DNA from: DATAGF01 sp963835685
GTDB lineage: Bacteria > Actinomycetota > Thermoleophilia > Miltoncostaeales > Miltoncostaeaceae
Direction: 5' to 3'
Length of the DNA stretch: 64,000 nucleotides
Assembly (NCBI GenBank): GCA_963835685.1
Contig: CAWIGI010000015.1
Coordinates: 1 to 64,000, forward strand
The notes under the pieces were generated by a model. The model made no database searches. It saw only the letters and a program-made list of their open reading frames with translations, and was not told the DNA's origin. Of this stretch, positions 39,018 to 47,784 are shown piece by piece; position 1 is the first letter of the stretch; every line of letters starts with the position of its first letter. The position numbers and the translations under genes are program-made.

Positions 39018-39654
39018 TCAGGCCTCCGCCTCCACCTCCGCCGGACGGCGGCGGCGGCGGCGGTGGCGCACCACGAGCCACGCGACGCCGGCCACGATCG
39101 CCAGCGCCAGCGCGTAGTCGACCAGGTGCAGCTGCTGCTGCAGGTCCTCCCAGTTGTCCCCGACCGCCCGGCCCGCCAGGGCGAGCATGAGGACCCACGG
39201 GATGCAGCCGATCAGCGTGAGGATCGTGAAGCGCCAGAACGGCATGCGAGCGATCCCCGCGGGCAGCGAGATGAACGTCCGGATGATCGGCAGGCAGCGC
39301 GAGATCAGGACGGCCCAGTCGCCGTAGCGCGCGAACCAGCGGTCGGCGGCGTCGAGGCGCTTGGGCGTGATGTGGAGCCAGTGCCAGCGCAGCGCCCACT
39401 CGCGGCCCTTGTAGCGCCCGACCCAGTACGCGATCCACGACCCGATCAGGTTGCCCGAGGACCCCCGCCGCGACGATCAGGAACAGGCTCTCGTCACCCT
39501 GGCTCACGAGGAAGCCGCCGTAGAGCATGATCGCCTCGCTCGGCACCGGGATGCAGGCGCTCTCGAGGATCATCAGCAGGAAGACCGCGAGCACGCCGTA
39601 GGCGCCCACCTGGGTGGTGGCGAAATCGACGATCGGTCCTGTCACGTCCGGCAT
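39018..39654 (-). CDS. DedA-family membrane protein (one frameshift)
   Basis: About 211 residues with the DedA pattern: YGVLAVFLLMILESACIPVP, SEAIMLYGGFLVSQGDES, LIGSWIAYWVGRYKGREWAL, then RYGDWAVLISRCLPIIRTFI...PAGIARMPFWRFTILT and a last helix YALALAIVAGVAWLVVRH. DedA proteins are conserved membrane proteins linked to lipid carrier recycling and membrane potential. One extra G near 39457 breaks the frame between AAGVLG and NLIGSW. ATG 39654 gives the usual N-terminus. Confidence 0.88.
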
Positions 39655-39664
39655 CGAGGCGATG

Positions 39665-40627
39665 CTATCGGGCGGGCTCGGCGGAGCGGTCCGCTCCGGT
39701 CGGGACGCCGCGGACAGCGGTGGCGCTGCGCACCGCGTCGCGGATGGCGTCGGCCACCGCCTCGGCGGCCGCGACACCGCAGGCGAACGTGCTCGCGGGC
39801 CGGGCGCCGGTCGCCAGGCAGAAGACCGCGTCGCCGTCGAGCGGGGTGTGCACCGGCGAGACGGCACGAGCCACGCCGGCCTGGGCCATCCGTGCGACGA
39901 TCGAGCAGTCCGCCTTGTGCAGGCGGGCGTCGGTGACGACGCAGGCGAGCGTCGTGCTGCCGGGGGCCGCCAGGCGCGGGTGCTCGGGCGGGGCCTCGAC
40001 CACCCGCCGCGCCGCCCCGAGGAACCCCTCGCGGGCGTCGAACGCGCCGGCGAGCACCGCCCCGCGCTCGTCGAGGACGTCGCCCCAGGCGTTCACGACG
40101 ACCAGGGCCGCGACGGCCGTGCCGTCGTACAGGCGCCGGGAGCCGGCGCCCAGCCCCCCCTTGCACCAGCCCGCCTGGCCGCGCAGCTTGCCGACGGTGG
40201 CGCCCGTCCCGGCGCCGACGCTGCCGACCGCGTGCGCCCCGGGGCTCGCGGCCTCGCACGCCGCGTAGCCCTCCTGCGGGCCAGGACGGCGGCCGGCGGC
40301 GGCCACCCCGAGGTCGTAGATGCACGCCCCCGGCACGACGGGCACCCGGGCCGCGCCGGTGTCGTGGCCCAGGCCCCGCTCCTCGCACCAATGGACCACC
40401 CCGGCGGCGGCGTCGAGGCCGAACGCGCTGCCGCCGCTCAGCACCAGGGCGGTGACCTCCTGCACCGACGCCAGGGGGGCCAGGAGGTCGACCTCGCGCG
40501 TCGCCGGTCCGCCGCCGCGCACCTCCACGCCCCCCGTGGTGCCCGGCGGCGGCAGCACCACCGTGCACCCGGTCCCGGCGGCGGCGTCCGTCCAGTGGCC
40601 GACGCGCACGCCGGCGACCTCGCTCAC
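39665..40627 (-). CDS. P1-family peptidase (DmpA/BapA-like)
   Basis: A 320-residue N-terminal-nucleophile peptidase of family S58. VSEVAGVRVGHWTDAAAGTG begins the fold; VTALVLSGGSAFGLDAAAGV, AHAVGSVGAGTGATVGKLRG and PRLAAPGSTTLACVVTDARL follow. In DmpA-like enzymes autocleavage exposes a Ser; the GSTTLACV segment is the probable site. Members act on small amides or short peptides; the substrate here is unknown. GTG 40627 overlaps the mutM stop (GTGA). Confidence 0.85.
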   Translation of the reverse strand: MSEVAGVRVGHWTDAAAGTGCTVVLPPPGTTGGVEVRGGGPATREVDLLAPLASVQEVTALVLSGGSAFGLDAAAGVVHWCEERGLGHDTGAARVPVVPGACIYDLGVAAAGRRPGPQEGYAACEAASPGAHAVGSVGAGTGATVGKLRGQAGWCKGGLGAGSRRLYDGTAVAALVVVNAWGDVLDERGAVLAGAFDAREGFLGAARRVVEAPPEHPRLAAPGSTTLACVVTDARLHKADCSIVARMAQAGVARAVSPVHTPLDGDAVFCLATGARPASTFACGVAAAEAVADAIRDAVRSATAVRGVPTGADRSAEPAR

Positions 40628-41473
40628 CACGGCGGTGGCTCCGGCTGGCAGGTGGGGCACCAGTAGGTGCCGCGCTGGGCGACCCGGGTCTTCCGGATCG
40701 TCGTGCGGCAGCGGGGGCACGGCTCGCCCTCGCGCAGGTGCACGCGCAGCAGGTCCTGCATCGTGCCCCGCTCGCCGAGCGAGTCGCGGTAGCTGTCGAT
40801 CGACGCCCCGCGGGCGTCAACGGCGGCCCCGAGCCGGTCGCGGATCGCTCGGTGCAGGCGCCGGATCTCGTCGTCGTCGAGGGTGCCGGCCGGCCGTTCC
40901 GGGTGGATCCTCGCCTGGAAGAGCGCCTCATCCACGTACATGTTGCCGAGCCCCGCGACCAGCGCCTGGTTCAGCAACACGGCCTTGATCGGCCCGCGCC
41001 GGCCGTCGAGCAGCGCCCCGAGCACACGGCCGGTGAAGCGCGGCGACAGCGGCTCGATCCCGACCCTCGCCCCCCAGTAGCCCTCGCGGTCGGACAGGGT
41101 CGCGGGCACGATCCAGGCCCGGCCGAAGCGCCGCATGTCGCCGAAGGTCAGGGTGCTCCCGTCGTCGAGGTCGATCCGGGCGCGCAGGAAGCGCTCCTCC
41201 TCCCCATCGGCAGCGGCGGCCCGCCAATGAAGGCGCCCGGTCATGCGCAAGTGCATCGCGAGCGTGTCGCCGGAGTCGAGCTCGACGAGCAGGTACTTCC
41301 CCCGGCCGGCCGACCGACTCGACCCGCCGCCCCTCGACGCGTGCGGCGAAGCCCTCGGGATCCTCGGGGCTCACGAGCAGGGGGTCGGCGACCGCGACGC
41401 GCGCGATCGTCCTGCCGGGCAGCCGTTCCGCGAGCTGCCGGCGGATGGTCTCGACCTCAGGGAGCTCCGGCAC
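40624..41473 (-). CDS. mutM: Formamidopyrimidine-DNA glycosylase (one frameshift)
   Basis: Fpg removing 8-oxoguanine and ring-opened purines, about 283 residues. The catalytic N-terminal proline follows the initiator (PELPEVETIRRQLAERLPGR). Later: LAMHLRMTGRLHWR, LTFGDMRRFGRAWIV, LNQALVAGLGNMYVDEALFQ (H2TH region), and the C-terminal zinc finger CPRCRTTIRK...TYWCPTC. The frame changes near 41310 within a G/C run, linking RVESVGRP to GKYLLVELDSGD. GTG 41473 overlaps the 3' end of the upstream thymidine phosphorylase by 17 bases. Confidence 0.93.
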
Positions 41474-42785
41474 CGCCCCTCCCGTCCGCCAGCACCAGCG
41501 CCGGCGCCCGCACGGGATCGGGGGCGATCCGGAAGCAGCCCGCGACCATCTCGCGGCCGCGCCCGGCCGTCCACTCGTCGCGCGCGTGCACGACGGCCAG
41601 CGGCTGCCCGGGGACCACCTCGGCGCCGGCCTTCGCGAGGAGCTCGATCCCGGCCACGGGGTCGACGGACTGGTCCGCGTGCAGGCGCCCGGCCCCCAGC
41701 CAGCGCGCCGCCTCGCCGACGCCCCGGGCGTCAACGGCCTCGACCCAGCCGCTCGCCTCCGCGAGGACCTCCTCGCGCACGGGCGCCATCGCGAGGGCCG
41801 CCGGGTCGGTCCAGACGTCGGGATCGCCCTCCTGGGCCTCGACCCACCGCTCGGCCGCCTCGAGCGCCGCGCCGGACGTCAGGGCCTCGGCCGCGCGGGC
41901 CGCCCCCTGGCCGTCGGGCACGACCCCCGAGGCCTCGGCGAGCTCCGCCGCCACGCGCACGGCGAGCTCGCGCGCGTCGGGGGCGCCGCCGCCGCGCAGC
42001 ACCTCGCCGGCCTCCCGCACCTCCAGCGCGTTCCCCACGCAGCGCCCCAGGGGCTGGCCCATCGAGGTCACGGTCCAGCGCACCCGGCGGCCCCAGGGCT
42101 CGGCCAGCGACGCCATGAGCTCGGCGGCGGCGCGCGCCTCGGCCTCGTCCGCGAAGAACCCGCCGCCGCCGGCCTTGACGTCCAGCGCGATCGCCCCCGC
42201 GCCGCCGGCGATCTTCTTGCTCATGATCGACGCGGCGATCAGGCCGGCGGCGGGGGCCGTGCCGGTGGCGTCGCGCAGGGCGTAGAGACGGCGGTCGCCC
42301 GGGGTGAGCCGCGAGGTCTGCGAGATCACCGCGATCCCGACCTCCTTCACCTGGCGAACGAAGCGGGCGAGGGGCAGCTCCGGCCGGAACCCCGGGATCG
42401 CCTCGAGCTTGTCCACCGTGCCGCCCGTGTGCGCCAGGCCGCGGCCGCTCATCTTGGCGACCCGGACGCCCAACGCCGCCGCAAGAGGGGCGGCCACCAG
42501 CGTGGTGCTGTCCCCAACGCCCCCGGTCGAGTGCGTGTCGCCGGTCGGGCCGAGGGAGCCGAGCTCGAGGCGGTCCCCCGACGCGATCAGCGCCCGGGTG
42601 AGCGCCTCGACGTGCTCGTGGGGCATCCCGCGGAGGCACGCCACCATGCACCAGGCGGCCATGAGCGCGTCGTCCGCGGTGCCGTCGAGCCAGGCGCGGA
42701 CGAAGGCGTCGACGCTCGCCGCGTCCACGGCCTCCCCGCGCCGGCTCCGCTCGATCACCTCGACGGGGGCGAGAGGCGCGGCCAT
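41457..42785 (-). CDS. Thymidine (pyrimidine-nucleoside) phosphorylase
   Basis: A 442-residue enzyme splitting thymidine or pyrimidine nucleosides with phosphate. Family signatures: VDAFVRAWLDGTADDALMAA, GPTGDTHSTGGVGDSTTLVA (phosphate loop), KMSGRGLAHTGGTVDKLEAI, ALDVKAGGGGFFAD and the C-terminal biotinyl-like domain LLAKAGAEVVPGQPLAVVHA. Length is typical of DeoA/Pdp and too short for archaeal AMP phosphorylase. ATG 42785 is well placed. It starts the unit thymidine phosphorylase-mutM-P1 peptidase, joined by overlaps, and is divergent from the PDZ/TPR gene. Confidence 0.92.
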   Translation of the reverse strand: MAAPLAPVEVIERSRRGEAVDAASVDAFVRAWLDGTADDALMAAWCMVACLRGMPHEHVEALTRALIASGDRLELGSLGPTGDTHSTGGVGDSTTLVAAPLAAALGVRVAKMSGRGLAHTGGTVDKLEAIPGFRPELPLARFVRQVKEVGIAVISQTSRLTPGDRRLYALRDATGTAPAAGLIAASIMSKKIAGGAGAIALDVKAGGGGFFADEAEARAAAELMASLAEPWGRRVRWTVTSMGQPLGRCVGNALEVREAGEVLRGGGAPDARELAVRVAAELAEASGVVPDGQGAARAAEALTSGAALEAAERWVEAQEGDPDVWTDPAALAMAPVREEVLAEASGWVEAVDARGVGEAARWLGAGRLHADQSVDPVAGIELLAKAGAEVVPGQPLAVVHARDEWTAGRGREMVAGCFRIAPDPVRAPALVLADGRGGAGAP

Positions 42786-42850
42786 GGTCGGGCGGCACTC
42801 TACTCCGTGGAGCCGGAACCGCCTGCACAGGCGCACCTGCGGCCCGCTGC

Positions 42851-42856
42851 TAGGGT
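42851..42856 (+). promoter_or_regulatory. Candidate -10 box of a leaderless promoter
   Basis: TAGGGT ends 7 bases before GTG 42864. Similar boxes precede 37456, 38315 and 49988. No clear -35 element was seen. Confidence 0.45.
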
Positions 42857-42863
42857 CTCCCGC

Positions 42864-44216
42864 GTGCTGCGCCTCGTCACAGCGGCCGCGGTGGCCGCAG
42901 TGGCGGCGCTGGCCGGGTTGGCGGCGACCGCCACCGCCCAGCAGACCGCACCCAACCCCGCCCGCCCGGCCGCCCCCGCCGGGCCGCCCTCGCTCGACTC
43001 CCTGCGCCTGCCCAAGGTGGTCTCGGCGCAGCAGGGCCACGCCCGCTTCCTGGTGGGCGTGCGCCTCTCCGCGGCGGCCAAGGTGACCGTTCAGGTCGTG
43101 AGGGCCCGCGACGGCAAGGTGGTCCAGACGGCGGCCGACGCGTCCGCGCGCCGCCCTGGGCGCGTGTACATGAGGATCGAGGCGGTCAACGACTCGGGCT
43201 TCCAGCTGCTGCGGGGCAGGTACAGGCTCCGCGTCCAGGCGGCCGGCGCCGACGGCCGGCTCTCGCAGCCGCTCGAGACGCCGTTCCGGCTGACGCTCAT
43301 GCCGCCGCGCGGCCTCTTCGACGCCTTCACGGTCCCCTACCTGCCGACCTTCCGGCGCCAGGCGGGCATCGACGCCCCCGGACAGCTCGTCGCCGTCGTC
43401 GGGCCGAAGGGCACCGCGGCGGCGGCCGGCATCCGTCGCGGAGACATCATCACCGCGGTCGCAGGGCGCAGCGTCGCGACCGACGGCGGGTGGTCCGTCG
43501 CGATGCGGGCACTCGCAGCCGACACGCCCGTGGCCGTGGACCTCCTGCGCCGGGGGCAGGCAATGTCGGTGCAGGTGACCCCCAAGCCGGACTGGGAGAG
43601 GGCGCCCGACTATGCGACGTCGCTGAACGTCGCGGTGCGCCGCGAGCCCGCCGCGATCGCCTACTCCTTCGCCCAGGCCCGCCAGCTCATCGGCGCCGGG
43701 ATGCTGGTCGATGCGCGGGCGCTCATCGACGGCTGGCGGGAGAGCTGGCGGACGAGCGCTCCCGGGCAGCTCCTGCAGGGAGACCTCCTGGCCAAGCAGG
43801 AGCGCTGGAAGCAGGCCCTCGGGGCGTACAACCGCGCCCGGGCCCGCGACGCCACCCTCAGCGCCGCCGAGCTCGGCCGGGGCATCGCCCTGTCCAAGCT
43901 CGGCAAGGACCGGCCCTCGCTGGTCGCCTTCACCGCCGCCGCCCGCCTCGACCCGGCCGATCCCGCCGCGGCCGGCTTCCGCGCCTACGCGCTGCTGCAG
44001 GAGGGGCGGGTGGCCGAGGCCGTCGCGGCCGGCCAGACCGCCGTCGCCCTCGACCCCCGCTACGCCGACGCCTTCCTGCCCCTCGGGATCGCCCTGCTGA
44101 CCAGCGGCGACAAGGCGAACGGTGTCAAGGCGCTGCGGCGCGGCCTGGTGCTGCTGGAGGAGCCGGACCGGGCGGACCTCCTGATCCGGAACCACCTCCA
44201 GCCCGCGGATCCCTGA
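42864..44216 (+). CDS. Exported PDZ-domain and TPR protein
   Basis: A 450-residue exported protein. A signal peptide (LVTAAAVAAVAALAGLAATA) leads to an immunoglobulin-like strand region (ARFLVGVRLSAAAKVTVQVV, GRYRLRVQAAGADGRL). A PDZ domain follows (GPKGTAAAAGIRRGDIITAV, WSVAMRALAADTPVAVDLLR). The C-terminal half is TPR-like (LLAKQERWKQALGAYNRARA, AVALDPRYADAFLPLGIALL). There is no protease domain, so it is probably a scaffold outside the membrane. GTG start with a likely leaderless promoter. It is followed by hairpins and a convergent gene. Confidence 0.8.
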   Translation: MLRLVTAAAVAAVAALAGLAATATAQQTAPNPARPAAPAGPPSLDSLRLPKVVSAQQGHARFLVGVRLSAAAKVTVQVVRARDGKVVQTAADASARRPGRVYMRIEAVNDSGFQLLRGRYRLRVQAAGADGRLSQPLETPFRLTLMPPRGLFDAFTVPYLPTFRRQAGIDAPGQLVAVVGPKGTAAAAGIRRGDIITAVAGRSVATDGGWSVAMRALAADTPVAVDLLRRGQAMSVQVTPKPDWERAPDYATSLNVAVRREPAAIAYSFAQARQLIGAGMLVDARALIDGWRESWRTSAPGQLLQGDLLAKQERWKQALGAYNRARARDATLSAAELGRGIALSKLGKDRPSLVAFTAAARLDPADPAAAGFRAYALLQEGRVAEAVAAGQTAVALDPRYADAFLPLGIALLTSGDKANGVKALRRGLVLLEEPDRADLLIRNHLQPADP

Positions 44217-44244
44217 TAAAGACCTCCCGGCTCCGAGTGGTGTT

Positions 44245-44343
44245 CCAAGGCGGCCAGCCCCGCCGAAGGCGGATGCCGCCGGTTGCCGGAGGCCCCGGCC
44301 AGGGGCCGGAGGCGCGTCCCAGCGGGCCCGCAAGAGGCCCGCT
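44245..44343. terminator. Cluster of hairpins between convergent genes
   Basis: Three stem-loops: CAGCCCCGCC-GAA-GGCGG core at about 44251-44272 (shared with the 58.6 kb repeats), GGCCCC/GGGGCC at about 44291-44307, and AGCGGGCC/GGCCCGCT with 7-base loop at 44321-44343. They separate the PDZ/TPR gene from the convergent membrane protein and probably end both transcripts. Confidence 0.6.
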
Positions 44344-44349
44344 GTACGC

Positions 44350-44664
44350 TTATAACTCCCCGGTGGGCTCGTTGCCCTCCTCGAAGGGGCGGGGGCGGCT
44401 GCGCCGCGGCTGCGCGCGCCCGCTGCCGCGCGGCCGCCCGCCACGGCCGGCGCCGGCGCCCCCGGCGAGGAACATGACCGTCAGGATCCCCGCCGCCAGG
44501 CCGGCCCACATCTCCCACTGGGTCAGCGGGTTCTCGGCGAAGATCCCGTAGAGGAGGAACACGGCCACCACGCCGATCAGGGCCAGGGGGCGCTGGCGTG
44601 GCGGGGCCAGGTGGACGGTCCAGGGCGCGACGATCGAGATGACCAGGAGAAGAATCGTGCTCAT
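44350..44664 (-). CDS. Small membrane protein with basic tail
   Basis: A 104-residue protein with three hydrophobic helices (TILLLVISIVAPWTVHLA, LALIGVVAVFLLYGIFAE, MWAGLAAGILTVMFLAG) and a Gly/Arg-rich, positively charged C-terminus (RPRGSGRAQPRRSRPRP), probably cytoplasmic. No family recognised. The ATG is at 44664, divergent from the DUF429 gene. Confidence 0.65.
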   Translation of the reverse strand: MSTILLLVISIVAPWTVHLAPPRQRPLALIGVVAVFLLYGIFAENPLTQWEMWAGLAAGILTVMFLAGGAGAGRGGRPRGSGRAQPRRSRPRPFEEGNEPTGEL

Positions 44665-44762
44665 TGCAGGACACTCTGCCTGCCGGGGGTCTGGGCCCGG
44701 CCGAGAGTAGTGATCGGGGACGCCCCGCGCCAGGCTGAGGCCGACTTAGAGTTGCGTATGTG

Positions 44763-45554
44763 ATGAGTGTCGTCGGTATTCATCTCCTCCAGTCGATCGA
44801 CCTGATCGGCTCGCAGCGGCGTTCGGCGGTGGCGCTGGTGGACGGCGCGGGCGGCCTGCAGGCCCTCCGTCTGGCCGACGCCGACGACGAGGTCATCGCG
44901 GCGGTCCCCGAGGAGGCGGCCTGGCTGTGCGTGGACGCGCCCCTCGCCGTCCCGAACCGCGAGGGGAGCCGCCCCGTCGAGCGGGTGCTCGCCTGGTGCG
45001 ACGTCCCGGCGTTCCCCGTGTCGCTGCGCCGCCTCGAGACGGTGTACGGGGGCGCCCGCGGCGTCGGGCTCGCCACCGCGCTCGCGCGACCGGGCCGGAC
45101 GGTCCGCGAGACCCTCCCCGACCTCGTGCTGCGAGAGCTCGAGTGGGAGCGCACGCATCCGCCGGGCGCCCCGGCGATGGACCTCGCGGACTACCGGCGC
45201 GCGTGGCTCGGCGTGCGCGCGCCCTCGTACCGGCCCAAGGGACGCGGCCGGGCCCGGCCGGCGGGGATGTCGCGGGCCCGGGACCTCCTGGCGGACGTCC
45301 TCGACCTCGGGGGCTGGGCGCCCGGGGCCGGCGGCGACGACTGGGACGCGCTGCACGATGCCGCCCGCCTCGACGCGCTCTGCTGCGCGTATGCGGCCCT
45401 GCGCCTGGCCCGCGGAGGGGGCGCGGCCACCGTCGGCGACCCCGCATCCGGCCACGTCGCCTTTCCGGCGGATGCGAACCTGCGCGGCCGGGTCCAGCTG
45501 ACGCTCAGCCGGCTCGCCGCCGAGGCCCCCGACCGCGCGCCCGCCGACGCGTAG
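44763..45554 (+). CDS. DUF429 domain protein
   Basis: A 263-residue protein resembling DUF429, an RNase-H-like fold family: SVVGIHLLQSIDLIG in place of the usual GVD strand, AAWLCVDAPLAVPNREGSRP, then FPVSLRRLETVYGGARGV and a C-terminal stretch DAARLDALCCAYAALRLARG, where families of this type carry an acidic pair. The function of the family is not known. The start is the second of two adjacent starts (GTG 44760, ATG 44763). Confidence 0.75.
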   Translation: MSVVGIHLLQSIDLIGSQRRSAVALVDGAGGLQALRLADADDEVIAAVPEEAAWLCVDAPLAVPNREGSRPVERVLAWCDVPAFPVSLRRLETVYGGARGVGLATALARPGRTVRETLPDLVLRELEWERTHPPGAPAMDLADYRRAWLGVRAPSYRPKGRGRARPAGMSRARDLLADVLDLGGWAPGAGGDDWDALHDAARLDALCCAYAALRLARGGGAATVGDPASGHVAFPADANLRGRVQLTLSRLAAEAPDRAPADA

Positions 45555-45591
45555 TCTCCCCGGGCTACTCAATCCCCGTGAAAGGATCCCA

Positions 45592-45807
45592 ATGGCGAGC
45601 AGGGTGTATCGGGTCATCGACGTCATCGGCACCAGCGACACCTCGTGGGAGGAGGCGACCGCGGCGGCGGTGGCGACGGCCAGCGGATCGCTGCGCGACC
45701 TGCGCGTCGCCGAGGTGACCAAGCTGGACGTGACGGTCGGGGACGACGGCAAGGTCCAGCAGTACCGCGCGCGCCTCAACCTGTCCTTCAAGTACGAGGC
45801 CGAGTGA
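45592..45807 (+). CDS. Dodecin family flavin-binding protein
   Basis: A 71-residue dodecin: YRVIDVIGTSDTSWEEATAA, AVATASGSLRDLRVAEVTKL, QYRARLNLSFKYE. Dodecins assemble into hollow dodecamers that store or buffer flavins. The tryptophan that stacks on the flavin is present in TSWEEA. AAAGGA lies before ATG 45592. It follows the DUF429 gene by 37 bases. Confidence 0.95.
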   Translation: MASRVYRVIDVIGTSDTSWEEATAAAVATASGSLRDLRVAEVTKLDVTVGDDGKVQQYRARLNLSFKYEAE

Positions 45808-46638
45808 GGACTGGGCCGGGCCGGAGCGGCCCACCACGCTCGTCTCGCGCGGCCGGAGACGGAACTCCAGCCTGCTCCATTCGGACTCGGCGAGCGCAGC
45901 CGCCAGGTCCTCGTCGGAGGCGTAGCGGCGGGCGGGCACCGCCCGCGAGGCGACCGGCAGGTCGACCGCCTCCGCGGCGAACGGCCAGGGCGCGCAGGTG
46001 ACCTGGCCGTCCGCCTCCGCCCGCAACCGCAGCTCGACGCCGGCGTCCCCGGCCCGGCGCGGCACCTGCGGCAGCGTCGCCGTCCCACGCTCCCAGAGGG
46101 GCGACCACGTCAGGAAGAGGCTCATGACGTCCCACGTCTGGAGCAGCCGGTAGCCCGCCCAGCTCCAGTCGTCGATCGCCGCGCCGTCGCCGACGCGCGC
46201 GCGCAGCCCGGCCTGGACCTCGTCCTGCTCGGCGAGGAAGGCCCGCACCGCGGGCTCGCGCTCGGACCGCGGGGTCGCCGGGCCGGCATCCAGCCCGCGC
46301 CGGCCCTCGTACAGGCCCTGCCCGTGGAGGCTTACCAGGAGCCCCGCCGCCGCGTCGCGGGCCGCCGCCCGCGCGATGCCGTCACGGTAGAGCGCGACGT
46401 GGACGGGCCGGTCGATGTCGGAGAAGTTGACCGGGAGCCCGTCGGGCCCGACCCCGGGCCGCTCCTCCCAGCCGCGCCAGCCCTCGTCGTGCACGCGTGC
46501 GGCGAGCGCGACCGGGGCGAAGGGCTCCGGACGGCGGAAACCCTCGTTGCCCCACGCGTCGGCCATCAGCCCGCACTGCTCCTGGTGGTCGACCTGGCGC
46601 ACGAGGACAAGCCGTCCCGCGCGCCGCGAGACGATCAC
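45788..46638 (-). CDS. DUF3891 family protein (3' end uncertain)
   Basis: About 270 residues with DUF3891 features: LVLVRQVDHQEQCGLMADAW, FAPVALAARVHDEGWRGWEE, VNFSDIDRPVHVALYRDGIA, LVSLHGQGLYEGRRGLDAGP, AGYRLLQTWDVMSLFLTW. The His-Asp pattern (DHQEQ, VHDEGW) hints at a metal hydrolase, but no activity is established. The frame containing these motifs runs to 45565, antisense through the whole dodecin gene, which is implausible. The usual length predicts a stop near 45.8 kb, so an indel near the end is likely. GTG 46638 overlaps the RDD stop (GTGA). Confidence 0.75.
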
Positions 46639-47130
46639 CCCGCGTCGTGCGGGACCGGGTGCGGCTCCGCGGCCGGCCCCCAGTCGTGGACCACCGCCGT
46701 CCGGAGGATCAGGTCCTGCACCGACGCGTTGCGGCGGCTGACCGCCGCCCACAGGATGCCCGGCAGGAAGAGGACGTAGAGCACTGCGCGGGCCAGCGCG
46801 CGGGGCGGCGACAGGTCGCGGCCGTCGCTCCGCACCGCGCGCAGCCCGAGCGCCACCATGCCGACCGTCCGCCCGTTGAGGCCCCAGCCGTAGGCCATGT
46901 AGGCGAGCGCGAGGAGGGTGGCGAGCGGGCCGTTGAGCTCGTCCGACGTGACCTCGATCGTGAACTCATCCGTGAAGAGCGCCCTGATCGCGGCGATGAC
47001 GACCAGGACGACGACCCCCAGGAGGACGATCGTCAGGACGTCGATCGCCAACGCAAGCAGGCGCGACACCAGCCCCGCGCGGCGCCCCTGGAGGGCCCTT
47101 CGCTCGCGGATCGTGCGGCTTGGGGCTCAC
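46635..47130 (-). CDS. RDD-family membrane protein (one frameshift)
   Basis: About 164 residues. The RDD hallmark is seen in LQGRRAGLVSRLLALAIDVL, followed by VLLGVVVLVVIAAIRALF, ATLLALAYMAYGWGLNGRTV and VGMVALGLRAVRSDGRDLSP. The family consists of small multi-helix membrane proteins with little known biochemistry. GTG 47130 (SPKPHDPRAKGP) overlaps the stop of the upstream repeat protein, but the frame changes near 47093; without the shift the first start would be the internal GTG 47069. Confidence 0.8.
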
Positions 47131-47784
47131 GGTGTGGCGTCCGGCCGCGCGAGGGCGGTGTCGCGCGGGCGCTTCCGCAGGAGGACGCGATCCACGATGC
47201 GGGCGAGGAGGTCGTCGGCGCGCATCGACTGAACGCCGGACCGCCTCGAGCGCCTCCGCGCCGATGCCGGCCGTCAACTCCTGGATCAGGTCGCCGATGT
47301 CGACGGCGTCCAGGGCCTCCTCGGCCAGCGCTCCCACGTCCACCCGGCCGACGAGCTCATCGACGTCAACGCGGTCGAGCAGCCGGTTCGGGTCGATCGA
47401 GTCGAGGATCCGGTCGACGTCGACCCGCGCGACGAGCGCGTCGATGTCGACCTTCGCGAGCAGGGCGTTCACGTCCATCCGGTCGACGACCCTGGGCACG
47501 ACCGCGCCCGCGACGGCCCCCGCCGCGTCGGCGGCCACCCGGGAGGGCAGCGACACCAGCGAGCGGATCGCGCCGCCCCCGTCCGACTCCCCGACGACGG
47601 CCGGTGCCGCGGCCGGCGCGCGCGGGGTGTCGCCGGAGCTCGCCGGCTCCGTCTGGAGCGCCTCGGCCAGGTCGAGGAGCCTCGACATCAGGCCGTCGGC
47701 GACCAGCCGCGCGCTGTCGGCGGCGACGCCGGGGCGTGGTTTGTCGGCGCTTTCCACGTCCCGGCCATCCTGGCACGCGCTCAT
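47127..47784 (-). CDS. VD-repeat protein preceding the RDD gene (one frameshift)
   Basis: About 218 residues. The middle carries tandem units of nine residues of the form VDVDxLLxR: VDVNALLAK, VDIDALVAR, VDVDRILDS, IDPNRLLDR, VDVDELVGR, VDVGALAEE. The C-terminus reads ADDLLARIVDRVLLRKRPRD once the frame is corrected near 47225. Such repeats occur in actinobacterial proteins fused to or next to RDD domains; here they are separate, overlapping genes. No signal or membrane helix is present. Its ATG overlaps the helicase stop (ATGA). Confidence 0.75.

Noticed and set aside
45565..45787. Extension of the DUF3891 frame through the dodecin gene
   Set aside because: It would be entirely antisense to a well-conserved dodecin and adds no known domain.
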